Positions 30,801-39,660 of a stretch of DNA of 56,610 bases are shown here, piece after piece (position 1 is the first letter of the stretch; each line of letters begins with the position of its first letter). The notes under the pieces were generated by a model. That model had not been told where the DNA came from and did no database searches. It worked only from the letters and a program-made list of their open reading frames with translations. Origin of the DNA: an uncultured bacterium (GTDB lineage: Bacteria > Patescibacteriota > Minisyncoccia > Moranbacterales > GWC2-37-73); NCBI GenBank assembly GCA_903885965.1, contig CAISKQ010000015.1, positions 1 through 56,610 on the forward strand, written 5' to 3'. Position numbers and translations under genes: made by a program.

Positions 30801-31245
30801 GAATGTCTTTTCGAATGGTTGTCAATTTGTCTCGCAATTTCCTGACGGCATCGTCCACATTTTGATTGGCATCGAATTCAACCACCACGCTGGAAAAAGA
30901 ATTAGCAGAAGTAGAAGTGATTTTGTTGATGCCACTGACTCCAGAAATGTCTGTCTCAATTTTTTTGGTTACCAACTCTTCCATGTCAGAAGGGGACACG
31001 CCGGGATAGGAAGCGCTAACAATGGCCATCGCAATTTTGACTTCCGGATTTGATTCGCGAGGAAGTTGCGAGAAAGCATAAATTCCCCAGCCAGAAATCA
31101 ACACGATTAGCAAGATGACCACGCGAAAATTTGCCACAAAAAAATTCAGCCAAGTCTTACGAAGTTCAGGATTAAATTTCAATTTATCAAGATAGGCACT
31201 GTCGGTGGATTGAAAAGTTTTCTTTGGTTGTTCTTGATTTTCCAT
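27826..31245 (-). CDS. RND efflux transporter (AcrB/HAE1-like)
   Basis: 1139 aa; LSLGLLVDDAIVVVSATKQYMKTG, SAPRGGPP, GLIGILALFGIVVKNAIILID. Confidence 0.95.
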   Translation of the reverse strand: MENQEQPKKTFQSTDSAYLDKLKFNPELRKTWLNFFVANFRVVILLIVLISGWGIYAFSQLPRESNPEVKIAMAIVSASYPGVSPSDMEELVTKKIETDISGVSGINKITSTSANSFSSVVVEFDANQNVDDAVRKLRDKLTTIRKDIPADANDPQVQEISLDDTPIVTFALVGPYDGFTLRTYGEKIQDELEKIPGVREVKISGGDQSQFEVAYDPGKLALFGISTDQANGAIAATNRAIPAGNFEGSQFNYPVRSDGRFYDAKTLGEIPISHTQQGAIVYLKDIATVSEKSIEKTIYSRFSMDGKAPQNAVTLQVVKRTGGSIINTVKNSQAKINELLKTFPEGITFSDTVNQADRIEKDFNQLTHDFLLTLILVVGILFLIVGLKEAFVAGLAIPLVFFTTFGVMQVTGTSLNFLSIFALLLSLGLLVDDAIVVVSATKQYMKTGKYTPEEAVLLVLNDFKIVLVSTTFATVWAFLPLLLASGIMGQFIKSIPITVSVTLVSSLLIALMINHPLAAVLERIRLTKKFFALILISTLLVGLIGVTQHSIFGYVLATVSFVIICWLLVWYFEKGKQTLQANFELSEKEWASDELIKEKLLLQGKHEDATFGSKLIHGIVHFDKVLPVYEKYLRLATSSKKRRLVTLFSTLALFVFAIALPITGVVKSEFFPPADGDALYLNIEGPVGLNLNQTDQITQEVEKRVLKISNIVNFSTIVGNPGSGGSSLGGGGSNKSNTASITIKLSPQESRNIKAYDIAQEIRDAVANIQDATITVSAPRGGPPSGSAFQAQIAGENLQTLDKIANDLKPILNSIPGTINADISLKDAPAEYTFSLDHAKLELYDLNATTVGLALRSAISGTTVTTVIRENKNIDVLARFDKTKIPNLESIGNLQILSNKKQPVFIKDVAEIKLNPSVDAINRIDQKRTVLLTADVSGTTNATQVVKEFQDKLAIQYVLPEGYAISYGGENEQNTESVMSIIRAMAIAVVLIISTLVIQFNSFRKAIIVLVTLPLALIGVFVGMALLGVTLSFPGLIGILALFGIVVKNAIILIDKINLNIKTGIPFEEAIIDAGKSRLEAIFITSIVTIAGIIPITLSNATWTALGSAVIFGLSISSFFTLFIIPTLYMTFIKEKDRF

Positions 31246-31335
31246 ATACCTACATAATTACAAAAAATTACAAAAATACAAAAATACGAAATTTTGGTCA
31301 CACTCAATTCATGTCTCTAGCTAAACAATATCTCT

Positions 31336-31457
31336 AAATTTTTACGAGCTTGTTTGCTTTTTAGACCATTATGAACGACAGAGAATTCTGAGCGATTGGT
31401 CATAGTTCCTGACCAAAGGAGCGCGCCCCAAAAAGTAAACAAGCGAAGTAAAAATTG
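31336..31457 (-). repeat. ~120-nt structured palindromic element, copy 2 (inside the efflux operon)
   Basis: Homologous to 1744-1864; inner stem ttggtca/tgaccaa. Confidence 0.6.
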
Positions 31458-31513
31458 CTGACTTAGTTTTCGAAAGCCATAATTTACATATGACCTAAGA
31501 TGCGATAGCAAAA

Positions 31514-32650
31514 TTAATTTTGCACGGCCACGGCTTCTCCATCATGAACCAGTTTATTGCCGGCTGTGATAATGCGACTTTCAGTTGCAAGGTCAGTGGC
31601 AACTTCAGCAATTTCACCGGTCACATTAACAATGGTCACTGGCACCTTTTTGGCAAGATTATTTTCAACAATAAAGAGATAGCTTCCATTTTGACCCACA
31701 CTGATTGCAGATAAAGGCAAAATCAAATTGCCTGCGGTTTGTGGCAAAAGTTCTTTTTCGATTGAAACGGTCAAGATTGTCCCGCTGAGCAGACCGGTCA
31801 AACCTTGTTTCTTGGGATAAGCTTCAATCAAGAAACGTTTGGAACTTGAATCGGCGGTCGCGGCAATGTTGCGCACAATCAATTGGAAAGAGTTTCCATT
31901 GTCACTGGTGGCTGAAATTTCTTGTCCGCGTTTAAAGTTTGGTTGCTGCTCGGCTGTGACATAAAATTGAATTTTAATATTAGCGGATTTGCTAACAATG
32001 GCTAGCACTTGTCCAGCTGAAACAGAATCTCCCACGGAAACATTTTTTTGCACAATTGTGCCGGAGATAGGACTGGTTATCAAGTGGTTATCCACTGAGC
32101 CTGTCAGGCCAAGCAAGGAATTTTCATAAGTTAGTTTTGCAACATCCCTTCTGCTTTTGGCGGTGTTTTTTTCTGAGCTAGTGGCAGAGCTGGAATCTTT
32201 TAGTTTGTCGTAGTCATGCTTGGCCAGGTCGTAGGCTTTCTTGGCTTGCTCTGAAGCAATTTGACTCTGCTGTACTTGCAAGCTTTTCAAGCCTTGATCA
32301 CCTGCATCAATTGTTCCACTGTCATCAATTTTGGTTAGCAAAGTTCCAACAGCCACTGCAGAGCCGATATTTCCTGGCGCAGTGACAATTGTGCCAGCTG
32401 ACTTGGCGGTGATTTGAATTTCCTGGTCGCCAACCACATTGGCGGGATATTGGTTTTTTTGAGAAAGTTTTTTGCTATCAGCAGCCGATTGGGTTGAAAC
32501 TGCAATCGTTTTTTTGACTTCTTCTTTTTGAACGACTGCTTTTTTGGTGCTAAGTCTTTCAACTGCCACAAAAATAATCAGCAGAGTTATAACAGATAGA
32601 ATAATTTTTTTCTTGTTCATATTGGTACTTAAACTAATTGATTTATTCAT
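31514..32650 (-). CDS. HlyD-family membrane fusion protein of the RND system
   Basis: N-terminal TM; coiled coil; LITSPISGTIVQKNVSVGDSVSAGQ. Confidence 0.88.
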   Translation of the reverse strand: MNKSISLSTNMNKKKIILSVITLLIIFVAVERLSTKKAVVQKEEVKKTIAVSTQSAADSKKLSQKNQYPANVVGDQEIQITAKSAGTIVTAPGNIGSAVAVGTLLTKIDDSGTIDAGDQGLKSLQVQQSQIASEQAKKAYDLAKHDYDKLKDSSSATSSEKNTAKSRRDVAKLTYENSLLGLTGSVDNHLITSPISGTIVQKNVSVGDSVSAGQVLAIVSKSANIKIQFYVTAEQQPNFKRGQEISATSDNGNSFQLIVRNIAATADSSSKRFLIEAYPKKQGLTGLLSGTILTVSIEKELLPQTAGNLILPLSAISVGQNGSYLFIVENNLAKKVPVTIVNVTGEIAEVATDLATESRIITAGNKLVHDGEAVAVQN

Positions 32651-32669
32651 CGTATTTTTATATGGGAAC

Positions 32670-33140
32670 TTAAAATTTAAATATCTTTGCCAGCTCATGT
32701 TCTCCGCTGTCAAGAATCTTATTTAATTTTTTGACAAAAGCCTTGTGGGCGGAAATTTCTTTTTCAGTGAACTTTTTTTCAAAAGAAATCTGAGCTTTTT
32801 TGAACCTTTTCTCCAAATCATTGATTTTCTCTTTGCCAGTCGGGGTGAGCTGGATGGTTATTTTTCTTTTATCGCAGCAACTTTCGCAGCCCAATCTGCA
32901 CACATATTTTTCTTTTTCCAAAAAACTTAATCTTTGACTCATGTTGGACTTGGTAGCGTTGGTCATTTTAATCAGATCGCTGGCAGTCATTTGGCCATTG
33001 CGCTTCAGCAGTTTCAAAATCTGCATACTGATGGCTGAAAAACCCATCGGCTGAAAAACATATTTGTTGGCGATGGCCTCAAACCGATGAGCCAGGCAAA
33101 TAATGGGCTCAACAGGGGAGTCATGGGTGACTTTCTTCAT
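32670..33140 (-). CDS. MarR family transcriptional regulator
   Basis: MTASDLIKMTNATKSNMSQRLSFLEKEKYVCR; first gene of the RND operon. Confidence 0.85.
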   Translation of the reverse strand: MKKVTHDSPVEPIICLAHRFEAIANKYVFQPMGFSAISMQILKLLKRNGQMTASDLIKMTNATKSNMSQRLSFLEKEKYVCRLGCESCCDKRKITIQLTPTGKEKINDLEKRFKKAQISFEKKFTEKEISAHKAFVKKLNKILDSGEHELAKIFKF

Positions 33141-33286
33141 ATTAAGGAGGCTTAAGGCTTAGTTTAATTAGTTTAGCAGTAAACTAGTTTTTGTCAAGCC
33201 TGGCAAGAATTTTTGAGAATAAAATTTTCATGGTAAAATAAAATTACAAAAGACAACTTTTAATACAAAATCCAAAAACATTTTTT

Positions 33287-33315
33287 GTTACCTTTTCTTT
33301 TCCGGCTCGTTGTAA
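33287..33315 (+). promoter_or_regulatory. Putative ECF-sigma promoter GTTACC-N15-CGTTGTAA (sigma gene)
   Basis: Same motif and spacing at 33993-34021. Confidence 0.65.
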
Positions 33316-33348
33316 GTTTATAACAAGCATTAAGAGGTGATATAGGAT

Positions 33349-33936
33349 ATGGAAAATATGACTGAAGACCTGGTGGTTGAAATTATCGATGACGTCGAAT
33401 TGGTGGCGAGTTTTCAAGCTGGAAGAACTGAAGATTTTGGCTTGCTCTATGACAAATATGTTCGTAAAATTTACGACTATATCTATTTTAAAACCCATCA
33501 TCGGGAAATTGCCGAAGATTTGTGCAGTAAGACTTTTGTTAAATGTCTGGAGAAGCTTGGAACTTACCAGCCATCCAAAGGTTCCTTTTCTTCTTGGCTT
33601 TATCGAATTGCCACCAACACGGTTATTGATCATTATCGCACCCAAAAAAACCATGCCAACATTGAGGATGCTTGGGATTTGGATAGTGGCGATGATCTGC
33701 TCAAAGATGTTGAAAATAAAGACAAATTTGCGGAAGTTGAAAAACTGCTCAAACAACTCAAGCCTGAGCAGCGTGACATCGTGATGCTGCGAATTTGGAG
33801 TGGGCTCAGTTACAAGGAAATTGCCGAGATTTCTGGCAAAAGTGAGGATAATTGCAAAATGATTTTTTCGCGGGCCATTGGAAGCTTGCGAAGCGAGTTA
33901 GTTTTAGCCTTTTTGCTGTTGTTTTTTGGGAGATAA
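33349..33936 (+). CDS. ECF-type RNA polymerase sigma factor
   Basis: HREIAEDLCSKTFVKCLEKLGTYQPSKGSFSSWLYRIATNTVIDHYR; YKEIAEISGKSEDNCKMIFSRA. Confidence 0.93.
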   Translation: MENMTEDLVVEIIDDVELVASFQAGRTEDFGLLYDKYVRKIYDYIYFKTHHREIAEDLCSKTFVKCLEKLGTYQPSKGSFSSWLYRIATNTVIDHYRTQKNHANIEDAWDLDSGDDLLKDVENKDKFAEVEKLLKQLKPEQRDIVMLRIWSGLSYKEIAEISGKSEDNCKMIFSRAIGSLRSELVLAFLLLFFGR

Positions 33937-33963
33937 AGGGTTGTTGCCTATATAAGTCATTGA

Positions 33964-33993
33964 ATCAGTGTTTAAATACGCTGATTTTTTTTG
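33964..33993 (+). terminator. Rho-independent terminator after the sigma gene
   Basis: aatcagtgtttaaatacgctgatttttttt. Confidence 0.75.
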
Positions 33994-34021
33994 TTACCTT
34001 TTATTGCCTGGTTCGTTGTAA
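33993..34021 (+). promoter_or_regulatory. Putative ECF-sigma promoter GTTACC-N15-CGTTGTAA (A2M gene)
   Basis: Matches 33287-33315 in motif and spacing. Confidence 0.65.
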
Positions 34022-34104
34022 TTATTGCAGGAAATGCATAAGAATAAGGGGTGCGGTTTCGTGGTATAATATAGGTAAGCAATATAATTTTTTAGCTAAT
34101 TAAA

Positions 34105-37100
34105 ATGGAAAAAATAATTGAAGAAATATTGGGCGATCTTTATGCGTTGGATAAAGATTTGATTCAATATGATAAAGCCTTGAGAAAAGCCATTGAAAAA
34201 ATAATTGAATCGAAACCAGATACCAAGTTTGATGAAAATTTCAAACTCAGGCTTCGGGGTGAATTGATGGAAAAAGTTAGACAGCTAAAAAATTCTGGCG
34301 AGAAAAAAACTTTTCAAAAAAGATTCAGCATTGTCTTGGAACATTTTTCAGTTTTCCTTGGTCAATTTTCACAAAGTCGCTGGGCGCTTGCTTTGCCAAT
34401 GTTGATTTTGGTTGTCGGGGTGGCCTTTTTTGTGCAAAGACAATACAGTCAAAATGGGGGAGTTTATTTGACCAAGCAAAATGTCAGCTTTGCTCTTTCG
34501 CCAACGAAAGTTGACCCTGCCGGCATTGAGCCGGACACCAGTTTCGTGCTTAAAAGTTCCAAAGATTTGCCGGAAGCGACCATTAAAAAAACTTTAAGCT
34601 TCAAACCCGAGACTGATTTTTCGGTTACCAAGGTCAAAAAAACGGCAATGCTAGCACTGCCAGCTTTGGCAGCCGAGCAAACAAATGCTCAGGATTTGCC
34701 TTATCAATATGAAATCAAAACTACGGGCGAATTGGAAAAGGGCAAGGTTTATCAAATTGCCATCAAAAATGATCAAATTGCTGATCGCAATTATCAGTGG
34801 GCTTTCCAAGTCAAGGCACCTTTTGGGGCAGTAGAATCTTTTCCAGCTAGTCATACCACAAACGTGCTCCTTAACACAGGGATTGAAGTTCAACTTAATC
34901 GCAGCTTACCAGAAGGAGCTGAAAAATATTTTGAAATTTCACCGAAAGTGGAAGGGACTTTTGAAATCAAAATGGACAAACTTTATTTCCATCCGAAAGG
35001 ATTAACTGAAAAGAAAATTTATACCGTGACACTTAAAAAGGGTTTAACTTCGAAAGATGATGGGGAAGTTTTAAATGAAGATTATGTTTTTGCTTTTGAA
35101 ACTGACACCAAGGATAATCAATCTGCCAAGAATGGAGTTTCATTTTGGACTAACAAAAAAGTTATTGAAGCAACTTCAGATATTCATCCAATGATTGATG
35201 TTTTCGACAATGCTGAAAATGCTAAGAGCGAGCTTGAAGTAAAATTATATGCCCTCAATGGTGAAGATGAATTCATGCAATCATATCAGGCAAGTAAAAA
35301 TTGGGATTTTGCTTGGTCGCAATATGCCAAAGAAAAGGAAGTGAATTCTTTTAAGCCTGGTGAAGACAGGAAAACCTTTTCGGCCAAAGGAAAATTGGTA
35401 ACTGGTAGTCCGGTTGCGAATCAGTATTTCGAAGTGCCAGAAAATCTTAAGGATGGTTATTATTTCTTTGAGCTTAGCAGGGGAAAAGACAGCGATTATG
35501 GTTGGATTGTGGTTTCTAAGATTGCGCAATACACTTCTTTGGCTGGAAACTCCGGTTTGATGTGGGCCTATGATTTTCCTGCTCAAAAACCTTTGCAAGA
35601 GGCTGAGATTTTCTTTGTAGAACAAAATAAAAATGAGCAAAAAATTGGAAAGCTTGATGGCGGCGGACTTTTGAATTTTTCTTTGCCAGAAGCGCTAAAG
35701 ACTAATAGTAAAAATAGCGCTAATTATGGTCCGCAATTTTTCAAAATCTCTGCACCAGGTTTTCAATCAAAGGTGATAATTGCCAATGAAAATGCTGATC
35801 AAGTTGAACAGGGAAAACGTTTCTGGGAAAAACTTTCCACAGACAAAAATAAATATCGACCGAATGACACAATCAATTTTTGGGGTGTGTTGAAAGGACG
35901 CAATAAAAATATTCAAAATGAAAAAGTCACAGTGGAGCTGAATGAATGTGTTTGGGGTGGAGCAGTCTCCAAGAAATTGCCACTTGTGTCTCAGCAACTT
36001 TCAATTTCAAAATTCGACACAGTTAGCGGCAGCTTGAAGCTTCCCGAAGTTGGCGTGGGAAATTATTGTCTGTTGATTGTTAGTGAAGATAAAAAAGAAA
36101 CTTATAGCTCAACTTCGCTTGAGGTGGCTACTTATGAGAAACCAGCTTATCAGCTTTCAGTTGAAACCTTTCCTAAGGCGGTTTTCACAGGGCAAGAAGT
36201 AATTCTAAAAGTGAAGGCTAGTTTCTATGACGGAACGCCAGTTTCAAAGCTAAAATTGAAATATGATTCAGAGGGTCAAATATTGAACAATCGAAATATT
36301 TCACCAGAAAATGAATTTAACGATAAAACTTCTGGCGTTCTTACTTTGGATGAAAATGGAAGCGGCGAAGTTAAAATCACGCCCAAGAAAAATGAAAAAA
36401 GCACAGTTGTGAAAGATTACAGCGAGATATCTTTCGTGCCAGTGATGGCCGAGGAAGGTGATATTTCTCAACAATTGACTGTCGATGTTTTCAACTCTGC
36501 AATGGCGCTGGACGCTCAAGTCGAGGAAGGTGAAAAAGGAAAATTTGAAGTGACTGCCAAAGTCAATAAAATCGATCTTGCTAAGGGTCAGGCCGAGCAA
36601 GCAAAAAATTCCGCAAGTTTTCCTTGGATGGGTGATTTGACTGCCTATCTTAGTGATCCAGTTGCTGATTATAAAATCGAAGGTCAATTGGTCAAAATAA
36701 CTCAGGAAAAAATTGAATTTGGGGAGCACTATGACTATATCACCAAAACCCAAATTAAAGATTATAACTATAAGCAGAAAGAAGAAAACGTGGAAAAGTT
36801 TGATGGCAAAACCGACCAGCAGGGGCAATGGAAGTTCACGAAAAAAATTGAAAACAATGATCCGATGGTTTCTTATAAAATTATTTTTAGTGCAGTCGAC
36901 CAGCAAGGCAGGAAATTTTCTCAAGAAGTTTATCTGTATAGCGGACCAAGTCTTTATGGCCAGGTTGAACTTTCAATTAATCAGGATTATTTTTCTGTCG
37001 GAGACAAAGTCAAACTTCAATTGAAAGAAGCTTCTCAAGAGGATAAATCACTGGACAATAAAACTCTTTTTTATCGTTATCAAAATGATATTGACCAAGC

Positions 37101-39396
37101 TGTGGTCAAGGATGGAAAAGATTTTGAAGAGATTTTTGAGGAACAATTTGCCCCCTCAACAAAATATATGGGTGTGATCTTAACAGCCTATGGTTTTCAA
37201 GAAAGTTCTTGGGCAATAGCCCAGCAAAAAGAAGAAGATAAGGAGCTTTCCATTGAAATCAAACCGGAAAAAGAGCAATATCGTCCTGGAGAGCAGGTCC
37301 AAGCTCAAATAGCAATCAAGGACAAGGCAGGTAAGCCAGTTTCAACGCAAGTAAATGTGGCAGTGGTTGATGAGGCACTTTTCCAAAATGATGATCAATC
37401 TTCGGACAAGGATTTATTGGAAAATCTTTATGCCCCAATTTATAGTGTCTCTCCAATCTCTGCTTACACTCAATATATGGATCGCAGGCCAGGTGGCGGT
37501 GCTGGAGGCGGTGGCGAACCTCGCAGTGTTTTCTTGGATGTGCCATATTTCCAAAACCTGGAAACTGATGCTAATGGGAAGGCGATGGCTTCGTTTACAT
37601 TGCCAGATAATTTGACTGGTTGGAGAATTACGGCCAAAGCTTTTGATACCAAAGCGATGACTGCTGGTCAAACGCATGAAATAATTTCAACCGGTTTGCC
37701 ATTTTTTGTAGACGTAACACTGAATCCAATTTATCTGACAGGGGACAGTCCTCAATTGAAGCTACGTTTCTTCGGTAAAGACTATGATCCAAATCAACCA
37801 GTTGAATTTTCAATTGCTTCAAAAGATTTTGTGATCAGGCAAACTGGAAGCACTAAAGATTCAACGCAATATCTTTCACTTGGAGCTTTGCCAAAAGGTG
37901 AATATGAAATCAAAATCAGTGCCAAGCAAGGAGAAAAAAATGATTCCCTGATCAGAAAAATTGTAGTTAAAGATAGTTATTTTGAAAAAACAGAAAGTCG
38001 CTCCTATCAAGTTTCGCAAGACTTGAAAAACCTTAAAGCCAATGATTCAGGTTTCACGAAAATTGTTTTTGCCGACAAGGGCAAGGGAAAATATTTTTCA
38101 ACCTTGGTTAATAATGTTGAAGATGGCGGTGCTCGCTTGGATCAAATGGTTGCGGCCTATGTATCAAAAAAACTCTTAGCGCAAGAATACTATGGAAGCA
38201 AATTTAATGAGGATTTGGACACAGAAAGTTTTAATAAAGATTATTTGGGACTTAGCTTGTTTACCTATGGCGACGCAAATTTGGAAGTTTCAGCCAAGGT
38301 CGCTGATGCTTCAGTAAACTCAATCAACAAGGATGCCCTGAAGAGCTATTTTAATCAATCTTTGTATGATTCAAAGGCCGACATTCATCGCATTTCCAAA
38401 TCCTTATATGGTCTGGCTTCAATTGGTCAGCCAGTGCTTAACAAGATTAATATCGTGAAAGAAAACAAAAATGAGTTAGCCATTGATGATAAAATTTATC
38501 TTGGGTTGGCTCTGGCAAAAAGCGGCGACCTGGAAGGAGCTAGACAATATTATGAAAATGAAATCAAAGGAGCAACCAAAGTGGATGGACAGCAAGCTTG
38601 GCTTGAAAGTGGTAACATTCCAATTGAACCAGAAAAATTAACCGCCACGCTTGGGATGTTGGCTGCCGATGTTAGTGATCAAGCTATGCTAGAAAAGATT
38701 TGGAACTATCTCGATAGCCACAATCCCAAAAGAGATTTGATAGTTTTGGAAAAAGCTATTATCGTCGAGTCTCAACTTGCTCAAATTCCAAAGCAACAAG
38801 CAAGTTTCAATCTCAAAACCAACAAGAGGAATGAAAAAATTTCTCTTGATGGGCAAGGAGTTGCTATTGTCATGCTTGCACGTGAGGAAATGGATTCTCT
38901 CAGCTTCAGTGATGTCAAAGGTAATATTGAAGCAGTTAGTGTCTTTGAAAATGATGCCAAGGATAAGCTTCAAAATGATGCTAGTCTGAAATTGACTCGC
39001 GCTTATAAACTAGGTGAGACTCAGACTGCAAAGTTTGCAGAGGGCGATGTGGTTAAAATCACTTTAAGCGCACAATTTTTGCCAGGCACTCCGAAAGGCG
39101 AATATCAAATCAAAGACATTTTGCCTAGCGGGCTTAAGCCAATCGTAAACAGTCAATTTGATGTTTTTGATTTTGCTGAAAGAGAAAAGCAATGCGAAGT
39201 GGTTCGCAATCCTGACAAAGTTGATGGCAATCAGATTTATTTCAGTTTCCAAAATCAGTGTGCCAATTTCACAGTTAGTTTTTATGCCAGGGTTATTTCC
39301 AAGGGAACCTTTAAAGCAGATTCAGCAACGCTCCAATCAATTGAAAACTTGGAAAAATATTTTGTAACCCCGACTGAACAAATCGAAATTAGATAA
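34105..39396 (+). CDS. Membrane-anchored alpha-2-macroglobulin family protein with cytosolic N-terminal domain
   Basis: ~90-aa cytosolic part, one TM (WALALPMLILVVGVAFFV), MG-type repeats, SVFLDVPYFQNLETDANGKAMASFTLPDNLTGWRITAKAFD A2M domain. Confidence 0.88.
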   Translation: MEKIIEEILGDLYALDKDLIQYDKALRKAIEKIIESKPDTKFDENFKLRLRGELMEKVRQLKNSGEKKTFQKRFSIVLEHFSVFLGQFSQSRWALALPMLILVVGVAFFVQRQYSQNGGVYLTKQNVSFALSPTKVDPAGIEPDTSFVLKSSKDLPEATIKKTLSFKPETDFSVTKVKKTAMLALPALAAEQTNAQDLPYQYEIKTTGELEKGKVYQIAIKNDQIADRNYQWAFQVKAPFGAVESFPASHTTNVLLNTGIEVQLNRSLPEGAEKYFEISPKVEGTFEIKMDKLYFHPKGLTEKKIYTVTLKKGLTSKDDGEVLNEDYVFAFETDTKDNQSAKNGVSFWTNKKVIEATSDIHPMIDVFDNAENAKSELEVKLYALNGEDEFMQSYQASKNWDFAWSQYAKEKEVNSFKPGEDRKTFSAKGKLVTGSPVANQYFEVPENLKDGYYFFELSRGKDSDYGWIVVSKIAQYTSLAGNSGLMWAYDFPAQKPLQEAEIFFVEQNKNEQKIGKLDGGGLLNFSLPEALKTNSKNSANYGPQFFKISAPGFQSKVIIANENADQVEQGKRFWEKLSTDKNKYRPNDTINFWGVLKGRNKNIQNEKVTVELNECVWGGAVSKKLPLVSQQLSISKFDTVSGSLKLPEVGVGNYCLLIVSEDKKETYSSTSLEVATYEKPAYQLSVETFPKAVFTGQEVILKVKASFYDGTPVSKLKLKYDSEGQILNNRNISPENEFNDKTSGVLTLDENGSGEVKITPKKNEKSTVVKDYSEISFVPVMAEEGDISQQLTVDVFNSAMALDAQVEEGEKGKFEVTAKVNKIDLAKGQAEQAKNSASFPWMGDLTAYLSDPVADYKIEGQLVKITQEKIEFGEHYDYITKTQIKDYNYKQKEENVEKFDGKTDQQGQWKFTKKIENNDPMVSYKIIFSAVDQQGRKFSQEVYLYSGPSLYGQVELSINQDYFSVGDKVKLQLKEASQEDKSLDNKTLFYRYQNDIDQAVVKDGKDFEEIFEEQFAPSTKYMGVILTAYGFQESSWAIAQQKEEDKELSIEIKPEKEQYRPGEQVQAQIAIKDKAGKPVSTQVNVAVVDEALFQNDDQSSDKDLLENLYAPIYSVSPISAYTQYMDRRPGGGAGGGGEPRSVFLDVPYFQNLETDANGKAMASFTLPDNLTGWRITAKAFDTKAMTAGQTHEIISTGLPFFVDVTLNPIYLTGDSPQLKLRFFGKDYDPNQPVEFSIASKDFVIRQTGSTKDSTQYLSLGALPKGEYEIKISAKQGEKNDSLIRKIVVKDSYFEKTESRSYQVSQDLKNLKANDSGFTKIVFADKGKGKYFSTLVNNVEDGGARLDQMVAAYVSKKLLAQEYYGSKFNEDLDTESFNKDYLGLSLFTYGDANLEVSAKVADASVNSINKDALKSYFNQSLYDSKADIHRISKSLYGLASIGQPVLNKINIVKENKNELAIDDKIYLGLALAKSGDLEGARQYYENEIKGATKVDGQQAWLESGNIPIEPEKLTATLGMLAADVSDQAMLEKIWNYLDSHNPKRDLIVLEKAIIVESQLAQIPKQQASFNLKTNKRNEKISLDGQGVAIVMLAREEMDSLSFSDVKGNIEAVSVFENDAKDKLQNDASLKLTRAYKLGETQTAKFAEGDVVKITLSAQFLPGTPKGEYQIKDILPSGLKPIVNSQFDVFDFAEREKQCEVVRNPDKVDGNQIYFSFQNQCANFTVSFYARVISKGTFKADSATLQSIENLEKYFVTPTEQIEIR

Positions 39397-39430
39397 AAAG
39401 CTTTCAAGAGTTGCATCTTTTAGTTCGTTA

Positions 39431-39515
39431 ATTTGCCCAAAGATTATCTTTTTACTTGCCTTACATTCGCTGCTGCTCATACGCAGGCCTGCAAAAAGAT
39501 AATCTTTGGGCAAAT
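39431..39515. repeat. Perfect 23-bp inverted repeat with 39-nt loop
   Basis: atttgcccaaagattatcttttt (39431-39453) / aaaaagataatctttgggcaaat (39493-39515). Confidence 0.95.
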
Positions 39516-39565
39516 GTTTCTAAAACGTGCTGGTTATGACTTTAAAGTATTTCTGTTTGCAGCCA

Positions 39566-39594
39566 TTGACTTTTTCCTTTTTTGGGTGTATAAT
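39566..39594 (+). promoter_or_regulatory. Promoter TTGACT-N17-TATAAT
   Basis: Near-consensus boxes, optimal spacing. Confidence 0.85.
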
Positions 39595-39609
39595 GCCAAT
39601 ATTGAAATA

Positions 39610-39650
39610 GAAAAAGCAAAAACGGGTGAAAGTCCGTTTTTGCTTTTTTT
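39610..39650 (+). terminator. Strong intrinsic terminator between promoter and start codon (possible attenuator)
   Basis: aaaagcaaaaacgg-gtgaaagt-ccgtttttgcttttttttg. Confidence 0.85.
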
Positions 39651-39660
39651 TGAGAAAAAT

